From positions 1-8,171 of the forward strand of contig JAJZHU010000096.1 of assembly GCA_021798375.1 (NCBI GenBank): a stretch of 8,171 bases of DNA. The letters are read 5' to 3'. Shown in pieces: positions 1-6,139 of this stretch. Numbering within the stretch: position 1 is the first letter of the stretch; each line of letters starts with the position of its first letter. Under the pieces are notes generated by a model that was not told the origin of the DNA, did not search any database, and saw nothing but the letters and a program-made list of their open reading frames with translations. A program made the translations under genes and the position numbers. This DNA comes from Pseudomonadota bacterium. Lineage in GTDB: Bacteria > Pseudomonadota > Alphaproteobacteria > Acetobacterales > Acetobacteraceae.

Positions 1-948
1 CAGCCCCGCCGCGGGACCCAGATCGCCCGCGATTACAACGGTCCCGGGCGGGGTGCCCACGCCGAGGGTTGCAGGATTCGGCTTGGCGGCGTTCGGGCGG
101 TAGTCGAAAAAGCCGTGGCCCGATTTCCGCCCAAGCCGTCCCGCCTCGACCAGGCCGCGCTGAACCACGGACGGACGAAACCTTGGGTCTTGGAAAAAGC
201 CGTCATAGACCGATTGCGTCACCGCCAAATTCACATCATGGCCGATCAAATCCATCAACTCGCATGGCCCCATCGCAAACCCGCCGCAGTCACGCATCAC
301 CGCGTCAAGCGTCGCCGCGTCAGCGATGCGATCTTCCAGCAATCTCAGCGCCTCACCATAAAATGGCCGCGCGACACGGTTGGCGATAAAGCCCGGCGTC
401 GATTGGCACACCACCGGCAATTTGCCCCAGCCACGCGCCCGATCGACAAGTTGCCCGATCACCGCTGGATCGCTCTGTGTGCCCGCCACAACCTCGACCA
501 GTTTCATGCGCTGGGGCGGATTGAAAAAATGAAATCCGGCGAATCTGCCGGGATATTTCAATGCCGCGCCAAGAGCCGTGACCGACAGCGAAGATGTATT
601 GGTGACAATGATGGCGTCGGAACGCACCACGGCCTCAACAGACACGAAAAGCGCGTTCTTCACCTTGAAATCTTCAATAATCGCCTCGATCACCAAATCC
701 GATCCGGCCAGATCACCGATGTCTTTCGCGGCCTGGATGCGTTCGATGATGGCCGCCGCGGCAGACTCGGCGATACGACGGCGTTCGACCTGGGTGGCCA
801 GATCCGCCTTTATGCCATCCAGGGCGGCGGCAATCAGTTCGTCCGTGCGGTCGTGGAGCCTGACGTTGCAACCCGCGGTCGCGGCCACGACGGCGATTCC
901 CGCCCCCATCCGCCCGGCACCCACGATGGCAACATTGTACGAACTCAT
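1..948 (-). CDS. 3-hydroxyacyl-CoA dehydrogenase, long PaaH/PaaC-like form (3' end beyond the window)
   Basis: NAD-dependent oxidation of a 3-hydroxyacyl-CoA to a 3-oxoacyl-CoA in the cytoplasm. I translated 316 codons from the complement; the frame stays open to base 1, so the C-terminus is missing. The N-terminal Rossmann fold has G10-x-G12-x-x-G15-x-G17, with D33 at the end of beta-2 for the NAD ribose. The catalytic pair is H140 (in GFHFFNPP) and E152 (in KLVEVV), 12 residues apart as in the family. S119 and N190 (in TPGFIANRV) sit at the expected distances from the His. The sequence runs on past the usual GRKSGHGFFDY end of the first C-terminal domain into a linker and VVIAGDLGPA, which fits the long form of about 500 residues. 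The ATG at 948-946 overlaps the amidohydrolase stop (ATGA) and has GGAG 7 bases upstream (956-959). It is the fifth gene of the leftward operon. The family is certain; the acyl chain it acts on is unknown. Confidence 0.93.
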   Translation of the reverse strand, partial: MSSYNVAIVGAGRMGAGIAVVAATAGCNVRLHDRTDELIAAALDGIKADLATQVERRRIAESAAAAIIERIQAAKDIGDLAGSDLVIEAIIEDFKVKNALFVSVEAVVRSDAIIVTNTSSLSVTALGAALKYPGRFAGFHFFNPPQRMKLVEVVAGTQSDPAVIGQLVDRARGWGKLPVVCQSTPGFIANRVARPFYGEALRLLEDRIADAATLDAVMRDCGGFAMGPCELMDLIGHDVNLAVTQSVYDGFFQDPRFRPSVVQRGLVEAGRLGRKSGHGFFDYRPNAAKPNPATLGVGTPPGTVVIAGDLGPAAGL

Positions 949-1838
949 GCGATTGCTCCGAAATTATAACAGCGTATCGGATTATGCACCAAAATCCGCT
1001 CGATCAGCGCGGCATCGCCAACCCACTCCATGAACAAATCGGCCAACCCACCGGCATCGGGCGCATAAGCCCCCATGCGCACGAACGGCCAGTCCGATCC
1101 CCAGACGAGTTGGTCCGGATTGGCCTCGATCAGCGCATCGTGAAACGGCCGCAAAACATCCAAGGACGCCCCCATGGCAACGCGACGGCACAGAACGAGT
1201 TTCACCCACACGGCTCCCTCGCGCACCAGCGCAAGCAGCCGCCGGAACGCCGGATCGGCAAGCCCCCGGTCAAGCGCGAATCCTCCCATATGATCGAGCA
1301 CCAGCGGCAACTGCCGGCGCTCGATCGCGGGCCATGCCTCCAACGTCTGATCGAGACTGGACCACAGCTCGGCGTGCCAGCCGCGCTCCACGAGGCGCGG
1401 GCCTAGTTCAAGCATCTGATCGATGCCGACCGCACCTGGCATCGGCGCACCGCTCACGGACTTTGCGGCGACAAAGCGCAGTCCCCGCACCCCGCCACCG
1501 CCCCAGGAATCAAGCCGGAGATCGTCGATATCGGCCCCGGCGGCGACGATGCCCCGCAAGCGCGCCCTGTCGTGTCCCAAAGCATCGAGAATGACACGCG
1601 GGTCTTCGCCATAAGGGGTCGGCTGCACAATCACGGCGCGCGCGGTTCCCACGCGATCGAGCATCGCGCGGTGAACCGCCGGGGTTGATAAAGGCGGGTC
1701 GTAAGCAGGTTGATGTGCAAAGGGAAAAACGCCACTTGGCCCGAATATATGGCTGTGACAATCGCACGCCCCCGGCGGCAACATATATCTGCGCGCCACG
1801 GAATGTTCTGTGCTCCCGATCGTGGACGGCGGCGTCAT
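945..1838 (-). CDS. LigI-like TIM-barrel amidohydrolase (lactone hydrolase type)
   Basis: A 297-residue member of the amidohydrolase-2 superfamily, closest in style to 2-pyrone-4,6-dicarboxylate hydrolase (LigI), 4-sulfomuconolactone hydrolase and related lactonases. These enzymes open lactones in the cytoplasm. Visible motifs are H28-x-H30 in CDCHSHIFGP, R118 in GVRGLRF, H155 in RGWHAELW, H183 in LVLDHMGG, and the barrel-end D249 in VWGSDWPF, which would be the general base. The usual KLSG-Y-R stretch on one strand reads KLVLCRR here, so the pocket differs from typical members. The frame is open upstream to 1925, but I chose the ATG at 1838. It forms an ATGA overlap with the upstream gene, has GGAG about 8 bases before it, and the extra 29 residues have no family character. 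The stop TGA (947-945) overlaps the next start. This suggests coupled translation with both neighbours. The exact substrate is unknown; a lactone formed in the same pathway is an inference. Confidence 0.9.
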   Translation of the reverse strand: MTPPSTIGSTEHSVARRYMLPPGACDCHSHIFGPSGVFPFAHQPAYDPPLSTPAVHRAMLDRVGTARAVIVQPTPYGEDPRVILDALGHDRARLRGIVAAGADIDDLRLDSWGGGGVRGLRFVAAKSVSGAPMPGAVGIDQMLELGPRLVERGWHAELWSSLDQTLEAWPAIERRQLPLVLDHMGGFALDRGLADPAFRRLLALVREGAVWVKLVLCRRVAMGASLDVLRPFHDALIEANPDQLVWGSDWPFVRMGAYAPDAGGLADLFMEWVGDAALIERILVHNPIRCYNFGAIA

Positions 1839-2473
1839 GCCCCCTGCTCCGCCTTTGCCGGTTGCGCCCCGGTCGCCGCGGCCAGGGGGGTGGGGCGTTC
1901 GGTTGGACCTTCCAAAATCCGCCACGAGGCAGAAGCATCAACAACCGGCGGAAGCGGGATATGATGCGCGTTCAGCATCATCGCCACCATGGTATAATAT
2001 CCGACGAGGCTGGTCAGTTCGACCAATCCCAGCACGCCCAGCGCCGAATATGCCTGTTCGTAGGTTGCATCGCTCACTTGACCGCTTTGGATCAACTCGC
2101 GGGTAAATTCGTACACGGCATGTTCCAGCGGGTCGGGCAGATGCGGCGCGCGGCCTTGCCGGATCGCTTCGATGACGTCTTGTGGAATCCCCGCGGCGTA
2201 ACCTTCATCGGCATGAACCCACCATTCCACCGCACTGTTCCAATAGCGGCCACAGGCGATGATCGCGAGTTCGCGCACGCGCGGCGATATCGACAGGCCA
2301 TAGCGCAAAACCAACCCCAATGCATCCCAACGCTCGGCGATGGGCGTGGAATGCAGGGCGGCTCGCAGCGGCCCGACGACCTGGCCGCGCGGGCCGTTCG
2401 CGATTTTTCCGTAAAGCTCAATTTGCGCGACCGTCATATTTTCAACGGGAAAGAGGGGAATACGCGGCACCAT
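1835..2473 (-). CDS. carboxymuconolactone decarboxylase (CMD)-family protein
   Basis: A 212-residue all-alpha CMD/AhpD-fold protein. The core helix pair is seen at about residues 63-95 (SPRVRELAIIACGRYWNSA, then VEWWVHADEGYAAGI). E83 and H87 give the ExxxH typical of CMD proteins. C74 has no partner cysteine, so this is not the AhpD CxxC peroxidase type. A second helical section follows at about 115-170 (LEHAVYEFTREL; VELTSLVGYYTMVAMMLNAH). Residues from about 180 to the end form a Pro/Ala-rich tail with no fold visible. Members of this type often accompany aromatic or lactone catabolism genes; some decarboxylate 4-carboxymuconolactone, while many are uncharacterised. The ATG at 2473 has GGAG only 4 bases upstream (2478-2481), which is tight, but the next Met (residue 13) has no ribosome site. 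It lies 42 bases after the CoA-transferase stop and overlaps the amidohydrolase start by ATGA. The family is secure; the reaction is not. Confidence 0.88.
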   Translation of the reverse strand: MVPRIPLFPVENMTVAQIELYGKIANGPRGQVVGPLRAALHSTPIAERWDALGLVLRYGLSISPRVRELAIIACGRYWNSAVEWWVHADEGYAAGIPQDVIEAIRQGRAPHLPDPLEHAVYEFTRELIQSGQVSDATYEQAYSALGVLGLVELTSLVGYYTMVAMMLNAHHIPLPPVVDASASWRILEGPTERPTPLAAATGAQPAKAEQGA

Positions 2474-2515
2474 GGATCTCCGGAAAACGTCCTGTATATT
2501 CTCGATGGTTGGAAT

Positions 2516-3727
2516 TTATACCGCACCGCGGCGCGCAAGCGCGTCGCAAGCAGCGTCATCAATGCCCAATTCAGCCAATACCGCCGCCGTATGCTCGCCG
2601 AGCACGGGAGGACCACGATCGAAACTCAAAACCTCGCGTTCAAACCGCATCGGGCTCACGATTTGCGGCACGGTGCCGGCGGTCGGGTGGGGCAGATGGC
2701 GGACCATCCGCCGCTCGATAATCTGCGGATCATCCAGCAACGCCGCCACATCATTGATCGGCGCGCAGGGCACGCCGGCCGCATCGAAACGCGCGATCCA
2801 AACGGCGGCGTCTTGGCGCACCAAACAATCCGCAATGATCCGCGAAAGATCTGGAAGATTGGCAACTCTGGCCGCATTTGTGGCAAAGCGGTCTTCCTGC
2901 GCCAATGCAGCCGCGCCAATCGCTTCGCAGAATTTGGCAAACTGGCCATCATTGCCGACGGCAAGCGCTATTTTGCGATCCCGGCAAGCATAAACGTCTT
3001 GCGGTTGGATATTGGGGTGGCTGTTGCCATTCCGCTCCGGCGTCTTCCCGGTGATGAGATAATTCATCGCCCGGTTGGCAAGAAACGCCGCCTGCACGTC
3101 CAGCATGGCGATATCGATATAATCGCCCAGGCCGGTCTTTTCGCGATTGGCGAGTGCCGCCAGAACGGCGACGGCGGCATACATGCCCGTCATCAAATCG
3201 ACAATGGGCACCCCGACCTTTTGCGGCCCGCCGCCAGGCACGTCATCACGTTCGCCGGTGATGCTCATCAAGCCGCCCATCGCCTGGATCATAAAATCAT
3301 ACGCCGCCTGATCGCGCCGCGGCCCGGTTTGACCGAAACCCGTCACCGACGCGTAAATCAGGCCGGGGTTCAAAAGCTTCAGGGTTGGGTAATCCAGCCC
3401 GAACCGCCGCAACGTGCCAACCTTGAAATTTTCCAGAATAATATCCGAACGCGCGGCGAGACTGCGCAGGATTTCCTGCCCCTCCGGCTTGGTCATATCA
3501 ACCGTGACCGACCGCTTGCCGCGATTGACACACAGAAAATATCCCGCGTCGCGCATGCCCTCGGCTTCGATGAACGGAGGCCCCCAACTGCGCGTGTCGT
3601 CGCCCGCCCCCGGCCGCTCGATTTTGATCACGTCGGCCCCGAGATCGGCGAAAATCTGCCCTGCCCATGGCGCCGCCATGACACGGCTGAGATCCAGAAC
3701 GCGGATATGTGACAGCGGCCCACTCAT
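2516..3727 (-). CDS. CaiB/BaiF family III CoA-transferase
   Basis: A 403-residue enzyme expected to move CoA from a donor thioester (for example succinyl-CoA) to an organic acid, through an enzyme aspartyl anhydride. The length matches the family. The N-terminal part reads IRVLDLSRVMAAPWAGQ, then FADLGADVIKIERPGAGDDTR, the hallmark nucleotide-fold start. VNRGKRSVTVD (68-77) and LENFKVGTLRRFGLDY follow. The catalytic Asp is D177 in VGVPIVDLMTG. The C-terminal part has FDAAGVPCAPIND and a LGEHTAAVLAELG end, both typical. A TTG upstream (3763) is in frame, but the ATG at 3727 starts exactly at the family N-terminus and has an AAGGG ribosome site about 10 bases upstream. The gap to the GST stop is 32 bases, so the two genes should share a transcript. 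In this operon it would activate the acid for the 3-hydroxyacyl-CoA dehydrogenase. The substrate cannot be told from sequence; racemase members of the family are an alternative, but the neighbours favour transfer. Confidence 0.94.
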   Translation of the reverse strand: MSGPLSHIRVLDLSRVMAAPWAGQIFADLGADVIKIERPGAGDDTRSWGPPFIEAEGMRDAGYFLCVNRGKRSVTVDMTKPEGQEILRSLAARSDIILENFKVGTLRRFGLDYPTLKLLNPGLIYASVTGFGQTGPRRDQAAYDFMIQAMGGLMSITGERDDVPGGGPQKVGVPIVDLMTGMYAAVAVLAALANREKTGLGDYIDIAMLDVQAAFLANRAMNYLITGKTPERNGNSHPNIQPQDVYACRDRKIALAVGNDGQFAKFCEAIGAAALAQEDRFATNAARVANLPDLSRIIADCLVRQDAAVWIARFDAAGVPCAPINDVAALLDDPQIIERRMVRHLPHPTAGTVPQIVSPMRFEREVLSFDRGPPVLGEHTAAVLAELGIDDAACDALARRGAV

Positions 3728-3759
3728 GAAATATCTACCCTTTTGGACATGGTTCGCCT

Positions 3760-4374
3760 TCAATCATTGGTCGGTCTTGTGGCAATCGCCGAGGCTCGCC
3801 GCTCGAATTGGCCGTGCCATGCCGCAAGGGCGGGCCGGCCTTCGCGCCAACCAATATCGGCAAAGCGAAAATCGGCGTAACCCAGCGCACAGCCAATCCC
3901 GGCGTCGCCAAGATCAAACGATCCATCCACCACCGCACCGGCCCAACGCTCAAGCTCGTCGAACGCGCAATTGAGCTTCTCGGCGAACGCGGCGATATGG
4001 GGCATCGAACGCGCGCCGTCCGGCCGCTGCCGTTCGTTGTTCCACAGCACCAGGATATCGTTGATCCCATCCCCGAACGCCTCACGCCGCAGCGCGTCCC
4101 AACGCGCCGCCCCCGCCGGCGCCAACAACCCGCTGTCCGGGTTCAGACTGGCAAAATATTGCGTTATCACGCTCGAATCATATAATATCACGCCATCATC
4201 GAGCACGAGTGTCGGCAGCCTGCTGAGCGGATTGTCGCGCATCAGCGCGTGATTGGGCCTGGTCATCGCAACCGTCGAGCGGATGTATTCCAACTGCCCA
4301 AGAATCCCCGCCTCATGCGCAACCAGCACGACTTTTCGCACAAACGGCGATCGCGGCGACCAATGCAGTTTCAT
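3760..4374 (-). CDS. YibF-like glutathione S-transferase
   Basis: A 204-residue cytosolic GST with the usual two domains. The N-terminal thioredoxin-like domain (1-80) has SPRSPFVRKV (S6/S9 region, the likely glutathione-activating site), N48-P49-L50-S51-R52-L53-P54 with the cis-proline P54, and LYDSSVI with D66-S67 for the glutathione gamma-glutamyl group. The helical C-terminal domain includes GIGCALGYADFRF and a final W-containing helix. The pattern recalls E. coli YibF rather than zeta-class maleylacetoacetate isomerases, which carry SSCxxRV at the N-terminus. The ATG at 4374 has GGGAG 7 bases upstream (4382-4386). It is the first gene of the leftward operon, 32 bases ahead of the CoA-transferase. 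GSTs in catabolic operons can isomerise double bonds, cleave ethers or detoxify intermediates; none of these can be chosen from the sequence. Confidence 0.92.
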   Translation of the reverse strand: MKLHWSPRSPFVRKVVLVAHEAGILGQLEYIRSTVAMTRPNHALMRDNPLSRLPTLVLDDGVILYDSSVITQYFASLNPDSGLLAPAGAARWDALRREAFGDGINDILVLWNNERQRPDGARSMPHIAAFAEKLNCAFDELERWAGAVVDGSFDLGDAGIGCALGYADFRFADIGWREGRPALAAWHGQFERRASAIATRPTND

Positions 4375-4424
4375 CCGTCGGCTCCCTCACGCGGGCAATC
4401 CGCCCGGTTCACTCATTCCTATAG

Positions 4425-4439
4425 CACTATAACATAGGT
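4425..4439. promoter_or_regulatory. operator-like site on the GST side of the divergent region
   Basis: The 15-mer CACTATAACATAGGT matches the dyad at 4583-4597 at 12 of 15 positions, keeping the ATAGGT arm and a degenerate left arm (CACTAT). It covers the predicted -10 box of the leftward promoter. A further CCTAT at 4418-4422 pairs with ATAGG at 4434-4438, so two overlapping dyads are possible. Binding by the same repressor as the other site is an inference from the shared sequence and position. Confidence 0.5.
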
Positions 4440-4453
4440 TTTATAAACAACAA
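4426..4453 (-). promoter_or_regulatory. predicted promoter of the leftward GST/CoA-transferase operon
   Basis: On the complement, TATAGT (4431-4426) resembles a sigma-70 -10 box at 5 of 6 positions. It lies 16 bases after TTGTTG (4453-4448), a weak -35 with 3 of 6 matches. The stretch is AT-rich against GC-rich flanks. A perfect TATAAT also lies on this strand at 4511-4506 but lacks a good -35 box, so it is a weaker second candidate. Confidence 0.4.
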
Positions 4454-4460
4454 TACCGGG

Positions 4461-4473
4461 AGCAATATTTGCT
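4461..4473. repeat. short inverted repeat AGCAA-TAT-TTGCT
   Basis: A perfect dyad with 5-base arms and a 3-base centre, in the middle of the divergent intergenic region and unlike the ACCTAT/ATAGGT sites. Another dyad nearby has 7-base arms TATAACT (4508-4514) and AGTTATA (4529-4535), 14 bases apart. Either could be a second protein-binding site or chance in AT-rich DNA; I cannot separate these. Confidence 0.25.
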
Positions 4474-4564
4474 AACGGCAATCGCGGCCCCGGCGTCGCT
4501 GAAACATTATAACTAACTGTCCAATAAGAGTTATATCAAATCCGCGCCGGACGCCCGATGGATC

Positions 4565-4593
4565 TTCACAAACACGGTATATACCTATATCAT
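4565..4593 (+). promoter_or_regulatory. predicted promoter of the hydro-lyase operon
   Basis: TTCACA (4565-4570, 5 of 6 to the sigma-70 -35) and TATCAT (4588-4593, 5 of 6 to the -10) are separated by the ideal 17 bases. The start codon follows about 20 bases downstream, giving a very short leader. The -10 box lies inside the operator dyad at 4580-4600, which suggests repression by blocking RNA polymerase. Confidence 0.6.
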
Positions 4594-4600
4594 AGGTCTA
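4580..4600. promoter_or_regulatory. operator-like palindrome over the hydro-lyase promoter
   Basis: Perfect arms ACCTAT and ATAGGT flank a 3-base centre (ATC). Extended by three bases each side, the arms TATACCTAT and ATAGGTCTA pair at 8 of 9 positions, giving a 21-base dyad. It covers the -10 box and ends just before the ribosome site. A degenerate copy sits at 4425-4439 on the opposite promoter. The size and symmetry fit a dimeric GntR-, MarR- or TetR-type regulator; which one is unknown, since none is encoded in the window. Confidence 0.6.
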
Positions 4601-4606
4601 AAGGAG
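4601..4606 (+). promoter_or_regulatory. strong ribosome binding site of the hydro-lyase alpha gene
   Basis: AAGGAG sits 7 bases before the ATG at 4614, the best ribosome site in the window. It fixes that start over the overlapping ATG at 4558, which lies in another frame and upstream of the predicted transcription start. Confidence 0.8.
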
Positions 4607-4613
4607 TTAGCGT

Positions 4614-5483
4614 ATGGGGATCACCTCTGAACAAATTAGACGGGTCACGGCAGAACTCTACGATCGGTCGCTGCGGAAGATTCCCGACGAGACCAGACAA
4701 GCCCTGGAACGCGCAGCGGAAACCGAAACTAATCCGATTGCCAAAGGCACGCTAGCGGTGATGCTGCGCTCCGCCGCGGAAGCGGAAAAGTTTAGCCATT
4801 TCGTCTGCTCGGATTCCGGAATTCCGGTCTATTTCGTGAAAATCGGCACCAGGGTCCAATTCGACGGCCCGGTGAAACAAGCCATCGTCGATGGTTTCGC
4901 GGACCTTGTCGGCACCATCAATCCGCCAATGCTGCCGCATGTGACCAACCCGCTCACACTGGAGCGCGGTCATGCCGGCAAGGACATGCCGATCACGACT
5001 TTCGACTTGATCGACGACGCCGATTATATCGAGATTATCTGCTCGCCCAAGGCGCTGGGCTCCGGGCGTTGGGCGGCACTTGAGATATTCACCTTTCCGA
5101 CACTGGAAACCATCGAAGCCTACATCCTCGATGTGGTGATGCGCGCCGGCCCGCAGCACTGTCCGCCGGTGGTCATCGGCGTTGGCATCGGCGGGACGTT
5201 CGATTATGCCGCCAAACTTGCCAAACAGGCGATGCTGCGCCCGGTCGGCGAGACAAGTCCCGAGCCCATCCTTGCGGCGATGGAACAGCGATTGCTGACC
5301 AAGGTCAACTCGCTCGGCTTCGGCCCAATGGGCACCGGTGGCGACACGACATCGATGGGCGTTCACATCGAATACGCCTCCGGCCACGGCTTCACGCCTG
5401 TCGCCGTATGCTTTAATTGCTGGATCAACCGCAGACGATCGGCGCGAATTTATAACGATGGCAGGGTGGAATATTTTGAGTGA
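4614..5483 (+). CDS. class I fumarase/tartrate dehydratase-type hydro-lyase, alpha subunit (divergent)
   Basis: A 289-residue [4Fe-4S] subunit of a two-part hydro-lyase that adds or removes water across a double bond next to a carboxylate. Cluster ligands are C65 (VCSDSGIP), C183 (QHCPPVVIGVGIGG) and C269 (CFNCWINRR). The spacings of 118 and 86 are close to those of tartrate dehydratase TtdA as I recall them. IGVGIGGTFDYAAKLAKQA and GFGPMGTGGDTTSMGVHIEY are typical of the family. Departures from the family are clear. The usual C-Q-D-T reads C65-S-D-S. The glycine-rich KGGGSEN loop reads K146-A-L-G-S-G-R-W. The LR-x-N region is replaced by LPHVTNPLT. These are substrate-side positions, so the substrate is probably not fumarate. 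The start has AAGGAG 7 bases upstream and follows a predicted promoter/operator. The beta gene follows after 7 bases, or overlaps if an earlier start is used. Mesaconate- or tartrate-type hydratases are the nearest known roles, but neither is supported by the pocket residues. Confidence 0.9.
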   Translation: MGITSEQIRRVTAELYDRSLRKIPDETRQALERAAETETNPIAKGTLAVMLRSAAEAEKFSHFVCSDSGIPVYFVKIGTRVQFDGPVKQAIVDGFADLVGTINPPMLPHVTNPLTLERGHAGKDMPITTFDLIDDADYIEIICSPKALGSGRWAALEIFTFPTLETIEAYILDVVMRAGPQHCPPVVIGVGIGGTFDYAAKLAKQAMLRPVGETSPEPILAAMEQRLLTKVNSLGFGPMGTGGDTTSMGVHIEYASGHGFTPVAVCFNCWINRRRSARIYNDGRVEYFE

Positions 5484-5490
5484 TCTTCAG

Positions 5491-6093
5491 ATGCCTCCCG
5501 TGAAGCACCTCCGCGTTCCCGCAGGCAAGGAGGACGTGGAAGCACTGCGGCCCGGCGATTTTATCGTCCTCGACGGCGAGTTGGTGATCACCGCGGGGAT
5601 TCCCACCTATGCCCGTCTCGCCCAATGCCTCAAAGACGGCACGCCGCCACCGATCGACATGAACGGCGCCGCCTTGCTGCATTTCGGCGGCATGAGCGAA
5701 ATCGATGGCGACAAGTTTTCACTGCGTTACATCAACCCGACAACGAGCACACGATTCAACGGCGTCATGCCCGAATTGATCCGAGGCTTCGGGCTGCGCA
5801 TCGTCGGTGGCAAAGGCGGGCTTGATGCCAACTGCGTCGCGGCGATGCGGGACAGCGGGTGCGTCTATCTCTCATTCATTGGCGGTGGATGCACGCTTTT
5901 CTCGGAATCGATCCGCGAAGTCATCGACATCGGCTGGAAAGACATGATCCCGCATTATCGCCTGCTCAAGCTGCGGGTCGAGGGACTCGGTCCTGCCGTT
6001 GTCGGCATCGATGCGCACGGCAACAGCCTTTATGCCGACAGCGAGCGCGCGGCACAGATCAATCTCAAGACGGCGCTCGCGGATAATGCATAA
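5491..6093 (+). CDS. class I fumarase/tartrate dehydratase-type hydro-lyase, beta subunit (divergent)
   Basis: A 200-residue partner of the preceding alpha subunit; together they match the two halves of a single-chain class I fumarase. The swivelling beta/alpha domain shows LRPGDFIVLDGEL (19-31), NPTTSTRF (82-89), RIVGGKGGLD (103-112) and GGGCTLFSESI. T84, R88 and K108 align by spacing (+4, +24) with the catalytic Thr and the substrate Arg and Lys of class I fumarases. The RDxAH motif expected after GEL-ITA is absent and reads G36-I-P-T-Y40, so one carboxylate-binding Arg and the His are lost. The start is uncertain. I chose ATG 5491, after a weak GAGTGA. TTG 5476, with AGGGTGGA 5 bases before it and an 8-base overlap with the alpha stop, is a good rival. 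ATG 5458 has no ribosome site. The stop TAA at 6091-6093 forms part of the A-run of the convergent terminator. Confidence 0.88.
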   Translation: MPPVKHLRVPAGKEDVEALRPGDFIVLDGELVITAGIPTYARLAQCLKDGTPPPIDMNGAALLHFGGMSEIDGDKFSLRYINPTTSTRFNGVMPELIRGFGLRIVGGKGGLDANCVAAMRDSGCVYLSFIGGGCTLFSESIREVIDIGWKDMIPHYRLLKLRVEGLGPAVVGIDAHGNSLYADSERAAQINLKTALADNA

Positions 6094-6119
6094 AAAGGGG
6101 GGCGTCATCAGACGCCCCC
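6092..6119 (-). terminator. rho-independent terminator of the leftward EthD/MFS operon
   Basis: A 9-base-pair stem, GGGGGCGTC (6098-6106) with GACGCCCCC (6111-6119), closes a 4-base loop. On the complement strand it is followed by T5 (6096-6092), a classical intrinsic terminator 20 bases after the EthD-like gene stop. On the plus strand there is no T-run after the stem, so for the hydro-lyase mRNA it may only act as a 3' stabilising hairpin. Confidence 0.85.
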
Positions 6120-6139
6120 GTCACGGACATTCAAGATAA

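Noticed and set aside
115..969. A 284-codon open frame on the plus strand.
   Set aside because: It is antisense to the 3-hydroxyacyl-CoA dehydrogenase, whose NAD-binding and catalytic residues are unmistakable. The plus-strand product has no family character.
1839..1925. A 29-codon upstream extension of the amidohydrolase.
   Set aside because: It overlaps the CMD coding region, and the added Gly/Arg-rich residues do not look like the family. The ATG at 1838 has a ribosome site and the ATGA overlap.
1685..3712. A 675-codon open frame on the plus strand.
   Set aside because: It lies antisense to the CoA-transferase, CMD and amidohydrolase genes, all of which have clear family motifs. Its translation is rich in Arg, His and Gln and has no recognisable domain. 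It is the usual by-product of high third-position GC.
3760..4374. The GST as a zeta-class maleylacetoacetate or maleylpyruvate isomerase.
   Set aside because: The N-terminus reads SPRSPFVRKV rather than the zeta-type SSCxxRV, and the C-terminal GIGCALGYADFRF pattern is YibF-like.
4558..4755. A small open frame starting ahead of the hydro-lyase gene, as a possible leader peptide.
   Set aside because: It begins upstream of the predicted transcription start, has no ribosome site, and runs out of frame into the alpha-subunit gene.
4614..6093. The hydro-lyase as a housekeeping fumarase.
   Set aside because: Several substrate-contact motifs are altered, the gene is split in two, and it sits in a catabolic cluster under an operator-like site, so I did not assign a fumarase gene name.
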